64,000 nt of DNA, taken from Isoetes taiwanensis. Taxonomy: Eukaryota > Streptophyta > Lycopodiopsida > Isoetales > Isoetaceae. Location of the stretch: positions 3,043,412 to 3,107,411 of the forward strand of contig JAJEKV010000058.1 of NCBI GenBank assembly GCA_021234155.1. The letters run 5' to 3'. The notes below the pieces were generated by a model. It was not told where the DNA came from and did not search any database. It saw only the letters and a program-made list of their open reading frames with translations. The position numbers and the translations under genes are program-made. Shown one piece after another: positions 33,458 through 43,400 of the stretch (the first letter of the stretch is position 1; every line of letters begins with the position of its first letter).

Positions 33458-36400
33458 GTAAGTACTTTCTTCCTCAAATGCATGGGAAAGCTGAAGTAAG
33501 TCAGCCGAAAACCTATAAAAAGTAAGCACAAACATGCCCCATTATTCAGACAGAATATTACCATTCTAAAGTTTCAAAACGCCTTGACAAGCACCTCCAT
33601 TAGTATTTGTGGTAGTGCAATTGCTGCTTACCTTCTGCAAACACACTCTAGTTGCAGTGTAGGCTTAACCCATCCCATGTTCTTTCTTCGCATGTGAACT
33701 ATAAATCTTGGATTTCAAATTTGTAAGTCAGTGAAAAGACACAAGGCATCCATTTATTTATTTATTTATCATACAGCTTAAAATGTCTATGCTGTCGTTT
33801 TCTTGCAGGGGCTGTCGCAGTTCTCCTCTTGTTGGCAGTGAGTTTGTTATGTGGATCACGAGCTTTCTGCTGTCTACGTGTCTGCAGGAAGGAGTGCATC
33901 TGAAAGATATTCAGCATCTGGATTTTTCTTTGGGGTCTCATAATAGCTTTGGCCATAAATATGCTGTTCATTTGTAAAATGGTTTTCCATGGTATATATT
34001 CTTCTCTTATTGTGATTTATTAATGAACCACAACCTTAACCTCTGGGCTGTGTTAACAGGTAGTGGGATAGATGTTGATGATGCGTGAGGCGTTCATACA
34101 AGTTTGCATATGCTGAGACCATAGAAGTTGGTCCTGTTGCCTGTTTGCCAGAACCTCCAGACCCAAAGGACCCCACCTTGCAAAAACAAAACAGGCATGG
34201 ACTTTTTGAAGTTTTTCTTATGTTATTAAATGATATGCAATTAGCCATTGAATCTTTGCTATTAATCTAATAAAGCTTTAGACTATTAGCTTGAAAAGGA
34301 GTTTGTGATGCTGGTAAGTTCAACATTGGGGTTGAAACCAACGATTATTAGGTCCCTGAAGTGGACTAAATGCTTGACCTGCTAAGAAAAAGTAATTTAT
34401 TTGTCTCATCCTCCTGCTGTTTGTGCAGGGTCTCCCAACTTGTATTTCTCTACATGGGATCTGTTCTTGTGCTAGTTGCATATTCAGTATTATATGGTCT
34501 CACAGCAAGGAAGGATAAATGGCTTGGTGCTGTAACCTCAGCTGCAGTGGTTATACTTGGCAAGTATTGCATTTCCACTTTTAAATTGAATCTCTTGCTA
34601 AACTTTGACTTATACCATATGTTTGTTATATTGGCCTGTGTTTATATTTCCAGATTCCAATGTTGGGACATGCTTGTTTGGATTTCAACTGCTCTGGCCG
34701 GGTGGTTGCACTATTTGTTGCTGGGACTTACAGGGTGTTTTTGATTTGTTTTGGCGTAGAATACTGGTAGTGATATTATTAGAATACATTTCATTTGATA
34801 TGTTTTTGCTTCTATAATCACAAGAGATTTGACGTAGTCTTTCATGTGTTCAGGTATTTGGGCCATTGCATTGGCTATGCTGTAGTTGCATCTGTTCTTT
34901 TAGGAGCTGCTGTCTGTCGCCATCTATCTGTTGTATGCCCTTCTGCTGCAAGGCGTGCTGCCCTTCAACCCACAGTTTTACGACTCTTGCCGGAAGGATT
35001 TGGGAGGAGAGGCAGCAGTTCCTCAAGCTTTTCAGAGGGTGATTGAGTCAAGCACTAAAAGAAGTAGCAGCGTTGAGGCAGCCAATGTTGCCGCAGCAGA
35101 ATCCATGAATCGTGGTTATGTAAGGTTTCAAAGTGAAGCAATTGCAGGTTGGAGCACCTCTCAGCCAATGATAGCAGTTGAAGATGCAGGGGACAATACA
35201 GCAAAGCCATTGTCAGGATTTTCCACACTTTCTGAAGACCGCGATGGCATGTTGCAGAATGTGCATGATCCTGAAGGACAGATTTGTATGGAAAAGAAGT
35301 CAAGCCTGTTGTTCGTGGATTCACATAAGACATTCACTTCTGGTCCATCAACGATAGAACTATCCTCCATAGAACGAGGTGCCTTGGGCGAGCATCAACT
35401 TATTGAAGCAAACCTGGCAGCAGTATTTCAAGAAAGGTTAAACGATCCTCGGCTTGCATCAATGCTAAAAGGTAGGTCCTTACGCAAACCTGGAGAGCAT
35501 GATCTGACTACCTTATTGGAAGACAAGGGCCTTGATCCTAATTTTGCAGTAATGCTTAAAGAAAGGGGTTTGGATCCAACAATATTGGCCTTGTTACAGA
35601 GAAGTAGCTTAGATGCAGATAGGGACCATAGGGATGTCAGCGAGGTTGGAACTACTGCACCAAGTCAGTCACAAAATGGTATTTCTGAGGAAGCGTGGGC
35701 TGAAGAGTTACGTAGGCAAAGGTGGGAAAAATGGACACAGAGGATGAGCGTCCTAGTGCAGCTTTTTGCTGGCACTCCTGAAAGGGCCTGGTTCTTGTTC
35801 ACTATTTTTTTTATAGTGGAGACTAGTTTGATTGCTGTTTTCCGACCTAGGACAGTGACAGTATTAAATGCAACTCATGAACAGGTTATGACTTTTCTCT
35901 CTCTCTTGATTTTTCAAAAAGTGAAGCTCATGTCTACCATTGCCTGATACACTGGTAGTGATGTAATCCTACAGTTTGAGTTTGGTTTTTCTGCTTTGCT
36001 GTTGTCGCCTGTGTGCTGCTCTATAATGGCATATTTCCGTGCATTAAAAGCAGAGGAAATGGTTATGACACTCAGGGTACGCAAGGTAAGCAACTGTCTT
36101 TATCTATCCTCGTTTGTGCTGTTTGTCCACTATTGAATGTCTTCTTTCAGATTGGGGTTATTGCGTGGTTACTCAGCACGTCAACGGGGCTGCTGCTAGC
36201 ATTTCTCAGGTTACTCTTTCCCAGATTTGAGCCCTCCGTAATTATGCAATATTTTTTTCATTTTATAATGTGCTAAAAGAATTGTTTTGTTTGCAGCAAA
36301 TCATCTATCCTTCTTGCACTGTCTCTAACGGTGCCATCAATGGTTGGGAGTTTGTCAATTGCAATCCCAGTCTGGATACGCAATGGATTCCGCTTTTATG

Positions 36401-39400
36401 TTCCCGCTGAAACTAGCAATGATGAATCTGCTGAACATAGATATGGATTTTGGTCAACACGGGTATATTTTTGACGTTTTAAAAAGCTGCCTTTATTGGA
36501 ATTAGTTATGCAGAAACTCTGTTCCTACTTTATATAAGGCAGCAGCAAACGTTTTACAAGATATTGGGATATTATAAGCTGAATGCAATGGTATCATTAC
36601 CATGCCAAATTCAAATCATTATTGTCCTTCACAGCTAGTGCATTGAACTCAACATCCAAACGTTTTCTTAGATTTTACGCCTTTCTTTTCATGTCGTAAT
36701 TGCATTAGGATGTTTTTTGGATTATAACAAGTGACCTGAAGCCAAAACGTCCTTTTGCAGGGACTTATAATGTCGTCTTGTATTTTTATTTGTGTGGGAA
36801 GTATTCTGGCGCTGGGCATTATAATATCATTCAAGCCCTTGGATGACCTAAAATATCAGGGTTGGATTAACAGCGAAAGCAGTTCTCATTCACCATATAC
36901 ATCATCCATCTATCTTGGATGGGCAATAGCCATGGCGTTTGCATTGGTTCTTACTGGAGTGCTACCTGCAGTTTCTTGGTTTGCAACATATAGGTTCTCA
37001 TTGTCGTCGGCTGTATGTGTTGGGATATTTGTTGGTAGGTATCATGGCATGAAGATTTTATCAAATATACTCACGTATCAGTTCTCATGGTTTTCACATA
37101 TTTTGATCATTGTAATGTAGTTGTACTAGTAACATTTTCTGGTGGATCATATTTGGGAGTTGTTCAAACACGAGAAGGGAAAGTTCCACAAAAAGTGGAT
37201 TTTCTTGCTGCTCTGCTACCGTTAGTTTGCATTCCTGCGTTATTCTCCCTTGCTTGTGGACTCTACAAATGGTGAGGAGGATGCTTTACTCATTACTTTA
37301 CTTATATTATTTAGTTTTTGCTTTACACTCTTTACTCCGTGGATTAACACACTTATTATGTCAATTTTGTTATTTTAAATATAAGCTGGTATATTACCAT
37401 TTTTTATTCTGAATATACGAGTCATATATTCCCTTAAATATGCCATATTCCTAGAGACATTAAAACTTTGCAGAAAGATTGTTTTCTAGCAAGTCGTAAA
37501 TATAGAGGACATGTAGTTAACCTATGTCATGGTTTGGTGCGGAATTGGCAAGTAAGCTACTGTTAGGATTTGGGTTTTATGCTGTGTCCTATTATAGTTG
37601 CTTACTAGGTTTCCTTATCACCAGGAAAGATGAAGGTTGGCAGTTATCACGCGGAGTGTTTATCTTTGTTGGTGTTGGTTTGACCTTATTGCTTGGTGCA
37701 ATATCTGCTGTGATAGCTACTATAAACCCATGGACGGTAATTTAATATAATTTGGGTTGTAGATCAGTTAGGTAAGCCTTTCGTTGGTTCACCTTTCCAT
37801 TTTGTGATGTATAGGTGGGAGTGGCATTTCTTTTGTTTCTCTTATTGTTGGTGCTCACAATTGGAGTTATACACCACTGGGCATCACATAACTTTTATTT
37901 GACACGTGCCGAGACTATTGTGGTTTGCTTTGCTGTATTCGTGCTTGCTCTGGCTGCTTTTCTTGTTGGTCTTCTGGCAGGTATGTTATTCAGCAGTTGA
38001 CATAATACTTAACACGTTTCTTTGCTGTATGTGTCAACTTATAGTTCTTCCATTTAACTGCAGATGAGCCTTTTGTTGGGGCCTCAGTTGGTTATTTTTC
38101 TTTTCTATTCCTGCTTGCAGGCCGTGCTTTAACTGTAAGTAAAGAGTTTAAGTTTTATGATATTCATCGTTCGTATAAATATATTATGCATATGAATTTC
38201 TAATGTTCAACACTCTCTAGGTCTTATTGTCTCCCCCAGTTGTTGTTTATTCCCCTCGTGTTCTTCCTGTTTATGTTTATGATACCCATGCGGATTCTGC
38301 AAAAAATGTCAGGTACGTTGGCCCTATCATAAACCTGAAGCAAGGTCTTGTTTCTATACGGCATTTTGTTCCTTACTGTGCCATGTTGTAGTGCTTCGTT
38401 CCTTGTATTATATGTCATTGCACTGGCAACGGCTGGTTGGGGAGTTGTTGCAAGCTTGGAGATCTACCCTCCATTTGCGGAACAGCGGTTTCTGCTGTCA
38501 CTCTGGTTGTGGCATTCGGCTTTGCTGTTTCCGCGGCCTTGCATAACTTTAAAGGTATTTTTGTTCCTCCAGTTTTTCCATTATGAGCAAAAAAGCATGT
38601 GTATTCATGTTGGGTACACTACAGATGATGGAAGATGCTGTTCAGTTTTTGAACAAGGAAACAGTGATTCAGGCAATTGCTCGGTCTTCCACAAAGGTTT
38701 GGCTTTTGAAAGGTTTGCTTCATCTATACTTGGTCCCTCTTTAATTTGTTATAATGTTTTGCAGACACGAAATGCATTATCTGGAACGTATTCTGCACCT
38801 CAGAGATCGGCAAGCTCTGCTGCATTACTAGTTGGCGATCCTTCAATTCCTCGGGATAAAGCTGGAAATTATGTACTTCCTAGGGCAGATGTTTTAAAAC
38901 TACGCGAGCGACTCAGAAATGAAGAATATGCGGCAGGTTTGTGGTGGCGTAAAAGGAGAAGAAAGTCAAAGCACGAGCCCTTTCCTGAGGGTGGACACAG
39001 AAGAAAGATGCATGCACATGCGCGGATACTAGCTTTAGAGGAAGCAATTGACACAGAATGGGTATACATGTGGGATAAATTTGGGGGGTATTTGTTACTT
39101 GTTCTTGGGCTTGCTGCAAAGGCAGAACGAGTTCAGGTAAAAATATAGTCTGCGAGTTGAATTTTTATTACTTCATGGGACAATGTCCTGATAAATGACT
39201 TGTCTGAAGGATGAAGTTCGGCTTCGGTTATTTTTGGATAGCATTGGGCTTTCAGATTTAAGCGCTAAAAAGATAGATCAATGGACACCAGAAGATCGTA
39301 AACAGTTTGAGTTGGTGCAAGAGAGGTAACAGACATAACCTGAATTTACTAAAAAAGTGCCTGTTAATATTCTTTTTCTTGTGTTTGTCCTCTTCTAGCT

Positions 39401-42400
39401 ATATGCGAGAAAGGGAAATCGAGGAAGAAATTATGCTTCAGAGACGTGAAGAGGAAGGCAAAGGAAAGGAGAGGAGGAAGGCCTTGTTGGAAAAGGAGGA
39501 AAAGAAAAGGAGAGAGATTGAGGCATCTGTCATTTCATCAGTCCCAGACGCTGGTACTAAAGAGGCTGCTGCGATGGCAGCAGCTGTTCGAGCAGTAGGT
39601 GGAGGAGATATCTTTGATGATGGCAGTGGGCGAGCATCTAGTATTGCTCGCCGTATTTTAGCAGCTCAAAGAGCTCGATGTGCTCAACAGGTACAAATGG
39701 TCTTTGTTTATTGTAGATGTATTTTATAGGAGTGCATCAAATATCAGGACACATAAACTACTTACTCATTATGAAATTTTCTTCCTAAATTGTCAATGCC
39801 TTTGGTATACAGGTTGGAGTGCAAGGAACAGTTTGTGTTATTGATGATGAGCCCCGGACTGTAGGAAGGCCATGTGGTGCCATTGATAACCTTGTTTGTG
39901 GGAGCAAGTCTATTACATGCTCTGCTGCAATCATGATCCAGCCACTCTCTGGGCCAGTTTGCATCCTTGGCACAGAGTCTAGGCAACATGCGTGTCTAGA
40001 AATTCTAGTGACGGGTGCAGACCAGAATTTAGAATCAGGACAGATTGGATTGAAGTTAGTTCGAAAGGGTGCTGATCAAACGACTTTAACAGAAACGTCT
40101 TTTGGGGGCAGTAATGTTGCTGATGGAAGGTTAGTAAGATATGCTTGTGTCTTTTTTTTTTCTTCCCCTTTGTGGGACATGACTTTCTGTTCTTACTTGC
40201 TCTTGATTTAGGCTTTTCCAATATAACATATCTGTTTGCCTAATGTTCTGTGAAACAGGTGGCATACTGTCACAGTGACAATTGATGCAGAAGCAGGAGA
40301 AGCTGCTGCATATCTTGATGGCATTTTGGATGGCACACAAAGTGGGCTACAGTTTTCAGCAGATGACGGTATTTGGCAGGAAGGAACAGAAATGTGGGTG
40401 GGGACACGTCCTCCAATGGACTTAGATGCTTTTGGGCGTTCTGATAGTGAAGGAGTAGAGTGTAGCATGCAGATCATGGATGTATTTGTTTGGGGAAGGT
40501 GCCTAACAGAGGACGAAATAATGACAGTTCATAATAGCACTAACATGCCAGAATGTAGTCTAGAAGAGGAGCCCGATGACGATTGGCAATCTGCAGATTC
40601 TCCCAGAGTAATTCTTAAAATTTCCTTAATATAAGCAATTTGTTTGGCAACTTTGGGTTACCTATGTTAATCTTTATACTGTTTTTTGTAGATAAATGAC
40701 TGGGGCAGTGAAGCTGCAGATTTAGACTTTTATGATCGCGAAGAGCCTTTCTGGGAAGACCTGAATGTAATTGGACGGAAACGAAAATCAGACCGTGACA
40801 CCGTAGTCATTGAGATGGATTATGTAGCTCGGAAACTAAGGAAGCCCCATATTGAAACTCAAGCTGAGTTGAACCAGAGAATGCGTGCAGTTGAGCTTGC
40901 GGTAAAAGCAGATCTATTTGCAAGGGGGGAGGCACACTTCACAGATCAAGAATTTCCTCCAAATAATCAGTCCCTGTTCATAGATCCTGAACACCCATTG
41001 CCTAAGCTGCAGGTTAATGTTGTCTGGTTAGACTGGTCTTTTGTTTATGCATCCAAATTTAGCCTTTCTGTTGACATCTTTTTTCATGTCCAATATAGGT
41101 TGTCAGCGAGTGGTTACGCCCAGATGAACTTGTCAAGGATGCAAATGTACGGCCTCGTCTTTTTGAGGGCATTACAAAGCCTGCAGATGTCTGTCAGGTT
41201 TGAAATTTGCCCTCAATTCTAACTTTCTCAAGATAACATTTCTGCATATTTGGACTGATTCTTTATATGTAGGGTCATCTTGGGGATTGCTGGTTCTTGA
41301 GTGCTGTAGCTGTATTGACATCTGCATCACGCATATCTGACATTATAATTACTCCAGAGTATAACCACGAGGGTATCTATACTGTGCGGTTCTGTATTCA
41401 GGTGTGTTTTTTCTTCTACACACATTTATCATACTTGTAATTTTAGGCTAATTCTTTCCAAAAAATGTCCCTATAATACAGGGGGAGTGGGTGCCTGTTG
41501 TTGTCGATGATTGGATACCATGTGAATCACGTGGCAAGCCTGCATTTGCAACAAGCAGGAAGCAGAATGAGTTGTGGGTTTCAATATTGGAGAAAGCATA
41601 TGCTAAATTACATGGATCCTATGAAGCATTAGAAGGTGGCCATGTTCAAGATGCTTTAGTGGATTTGACTGGTGGAGCAGGGGAGGAAATTGATTTGACA
41701 AGTGCTCAAGCACAGTTAGATCTTGCCAGTGGGAGACTTTGGTCTCAGCTATTACGCTTTATGCAAGAAGGATTTCTACTAGGGGCAGGAAGCCCTTCAG
41801 GTTCTGATACGCATGTCTCCGATAGTGGAATTGTCCAGGGACATGCTTATTCTCTGCTTCAGGTATAAAATTTTAGCACCCTTTTATATTCTTAGGTTTC
41901 TCTGCATAAAACTTACTATGCTTACGTTTCTGCGCCTAGGCTAGGGAGGTGGATGGCCACAAACTAGTCCAGATTTGCAATCCATGGGCAAATGAAGTGG
42001 AATGGAATGGTCCATGGTCAGATATGTCTTCTGAATGGACGGACCGCATGAAGCATAAACTGAAGTATACACCACAGGTTTGTGTTCAACCCACGATATA
42101 GCTGTATCTTATCATCTGTTCATACTTGTGAAGCAGTTATTCACATTTGTGCAGGCACAGGATGGGGTGTTCTGGATGTCGTGGCAAGATTTTCAGCTCC
42201 ATTTTCGGTCTTTGTATGTCTGTGGCATATATCCTCCAGAAATGAGGTATTCTTTACGTGGACTATGGCGTGGTTACAGTGCAGGAGGATGCCAGGATTA
42301 TGATTCATGGCAGCAGAATCCACAGTTCCGTCTTAAAGCTGTAGGGTCAGATGCTCGGGTCCCAATTCATGTGTTTGTGACGCTAACACAGGTAATAACA

Positions 42401-42772
42401 CGAGATATATGCATTCTTTATAATATTTGTATCTATTCAAATGCAGGATTTGTCCTCAATTCATTGTTTCTGTAGGGTGTTCCTGTCTCTTCTCGAAAAC
42501 GAGCTGGTCTTGGTGATGAGGATTCCAAATTCTATATAGGCATGAGGATTCTTAAGACACGAGGAAAGCGGGCATACCACATATTTATGCATGAATCAGT
42601 TGGTGGAACAGACTATGTGAACTCTAGAGAAATTTCCTGTGAAATGGTTTTGGAGCCAGACCCAGACGGTTACACTATTGTCCCATCAACATTTAGACCC
42701 CACGAAGAAGCACCCTTTGTTCTCTCCGTTTTTACAAAGGCGTCCATTATCTTGGAACCCTTGAATACATGA
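31947..42772 (+). CDS. DEK1: DEK1 phytocalpain (whole gene, 30 coding exons; frame disrupted as written)
   Basis: DEK1 is a plasma-membrane calpain-type cysteine protease that controls epidermal/aleurone identity and cell-division orientation in land plants. CDS exons: 31947-32104, 33207-33457, 33809-33991, 34060-34194, 34429-34559, 34654-34766, 34854-35884, 35975-36085, 36151-36209, 36297-36462, 36761-37034, 37121-37271, 37625-37736, 37815-37980, 38064-38134, 38221-38312, 38392-38554, 38625-38696, 38765-39136, 39210-39325, 39399-39690, 39813-40129, 40259-40607, 40692-41012, 41099-41197, 41273-41401, 41482-41862, 41940-42077, 42155-42391, 42476-42772. They total 6487 nt, about 2161 codons, the normal family length. 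The start is chosen because an in-frame TGA lies one codon upstream (31944) and GVL follows at the expected distance. Exon phases all agree except where exons 3, 4, 6, 7 and 17 carry 1-2 nt indels; read literally, translation stops at TGA 33901 after 167 codons. Confidence 0.95.
33809..35884 (+). CDS. DEK1: DEK1 exons 3-7: membrane helices and the large loop (five frame breaks)
   Basis: Exons 3-6 encode further helices with DEK1 signatures (SAVYVSAGRSAS, NMLFICKMVF, EVGPVACLPEPPDP, AYSVLYGLTAR). Exon 7 (34854-35884, 1031 nt) begins WYLGHCIGY and carries the long hydrophilic loop, with KRSSSVEA, PNFAVMLKERGLDPTILALL and a helix after TPERAW. Against family expectation there are indels at 33853 (+1), 33941 (-1), 34081 (-1), 34698 (+1 or -2) and about 35041 (+1 or -2). 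Introns 4 and 5 use GC donors (34195, 34560). All other introns in this part are GT-AG. Confidence 0.9.
35975..38696 (+). CDS. DEK1: DEK1 exons 8-18: second transmembrane bundle
   Basis: Eleven small exons encode most of the remaining helices. Landmarks are FEFGFSALLLSPV (exon 8), VIAWLLSTSTGL (9), FKPLDDLKYQ and PYTSSIYLGWA (11), VDFLAALLPLVCIPAL (12), GVIHHWASHNFYLTR (14), PPVVVYSPRVLPVYVYD (16), and YVIALATAGWGVVASLEIYP (17). Exon 17 has a -1 at 38478 and a +1 at 38533, so about 18 residues are read in the wrong frame before RPC-ITLK resumes. Exon 18 gives MMEDAVQFLNKETVIQAI. In DEK1 this bundle is thought to sense or transmit signals to the cytosolic protease. Confidence 0.93.
38765..39690 (+). 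CDS. DEK1: DEK1 exons 19-21: cytosolic juxtamembrane linker
   Basis: Exon 19 (38765-39136) starts TRNALSGTYSAPQRSASSAA and includes LALEEAIDTEWVYMWDKFGG. Exon 20 (39210-39325) encodes a short helical unit. Exon 21 (39399-39690) has a strongly charged, probably coiled-coil segment (REREIEEE through KALLEKEEKK), then KEAAAMAAAVRAVGGG. In known DEK1 proteins this arm lies between the membrane and the protease and contains autolytic cleavage sites. No frame problems here. Confidence 0.94.
39813..40607 (+). CDS. DEK1: DEK1 exons 22-23: laminin-G-like (LG3) domain
   Basis: Exon 22 (39813-40129) reads GTVCVIDDEPRTVGRP through GPVCILGTE, GQIGLKL and VADGR. Exon 23 (40259-40607) continues WHTVTVTIDAEAGEAAAYLDG, MWVGTRPPMDLDAFGRSDSEG and MDVFVWGRCL. 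The order of strands and the W-H-T-V-T-V-T-I-D motif match the concanavalin/LG3-like module of DEK1, thought to regulate the calpain core. The frame is intact and phases match (intron phase 2). Confidence 0.93.
40692..42077 (+). CDS. DEK1: DEK1 exons 24-28: calpain cysteine protease core (CysPc)
   Basis: Exon 24 (40692-41012) is the entry, with NQRMRAVELAVKA and FTDQEFPPNNQSLF. Exon 25 covers the start of the protease. Exon 26 carries GDCWFLSAVAVL, with the catalytic Cys codon at 41288-41290. Exon 27 has WVPVVVDDWIPC, ELWVSILEKAYAKLHGSYEAL and GIVQGHAYSLL, with the catalytic His codon at 41842-41844. Exon 28 has VQICNPWANEVEWNGPWSD, with the catalytic Asn codon at 41979-41981. The residue before that Asn is Cys (TGC, 41976-41978), where calpains normally have Arg. 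The core is otherwise complete and in frame. Confidence 0.95.
42155..42772 (+). CDS. DEK1: DEK1 exons 29-30: C2-like domain and C-terminus
   Basis: Exon 29 (42155-42391) reads VFWMSWQDFQLHFRSLYVC, GYSAGGCQDYDSW and VPIHVFVTLTQ. Exon 30 (42476-42772) gives FYIGMRILKTRGKRAYHIF, HESVGGTDYVNSREISCEMV and EEAPFVLSVFTKASIILEPL before TGA at 42770-42772. This is the calpain C2L (domain III-like) module that ends DEK1 proteins. No frame problems. Confidence 0.95.
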
Positions 42773-43400
42773 TGAACCAGATTTGACCGGCATGCTTGTC
42801 ACAGAAATATTGCGCAACAAAAGTTCTTCAATGACATGTAGTCGTGGGTGATGGCTTTCCAAAACAAGGTTTGTGGAGTCAGAAACTAGGACTTAGCCTC
42901 CTTAACTGGAAACTCTGACATTGCTGTCTTTGCAGTTTGACAAGATAGAATGGCAGGGCGCTTCTTGGATTCATGACCTATGATGGATGATGCAATGATC
43001 AAGGTATGGTATCATTGGCTACTTTTAATTACCACAAGATTCTCCTGCTCATGTTTTCTGTTGTACCTGTAGTTAACATTGTGGAGCCTCTACATGAGAA
43101 TTCAGCTGGTCATTCATATGATAAATGGTCTGTTATCTCGGTTCTGTGTAGACTAGCCTTAGTTAAGCCATGTACATTTCTTGAATGGGTATTTCGCCCT
43201 GTGTTTTGTCCTTGAAGTATGTGGAGAACTCTGTGTTGCCTGAATTTCGTCCGATATATTTTGTATGAGCAGAGCACATGAGCCATATATCTTACTTGAA
43301 GATGGAAAGCCCATTGGTGGTCCTAGTCTTCCACGGGTTGTATTTGTATATCGAAGCTACTGTAAATATCTGTATAAAACGGGAAATTTCAATTGAGCGG
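42773..43400 (+). other. DEK1 3' region, probable 3' UTR with two candidate introns
   Basis: Candidate introns with good plant signals are 42869-42935 (donor aag/gtttgt, acceptor tctttgcag) and 43004-43072 (donor aag/gtatgg, acceptor tacctgtag). TGTA-type and A-rich motifs around 43338-43376 could be polyadenylation signals. No coding potential is evident. Confidence 0.4.

Noticed and set aside
33500-33530. Read-through of DEK1 exon 2 into the following intron as a coding extension
   Set aside because: The cac/gtaagt donor at 33458 and the exon 3 continuation into RAVAVLLLL show it is intronic.
35055-35370. Antisense frames within DEK1 exon 7
   Set aside because: They are complements of the well-supported DEK1 coding exon.
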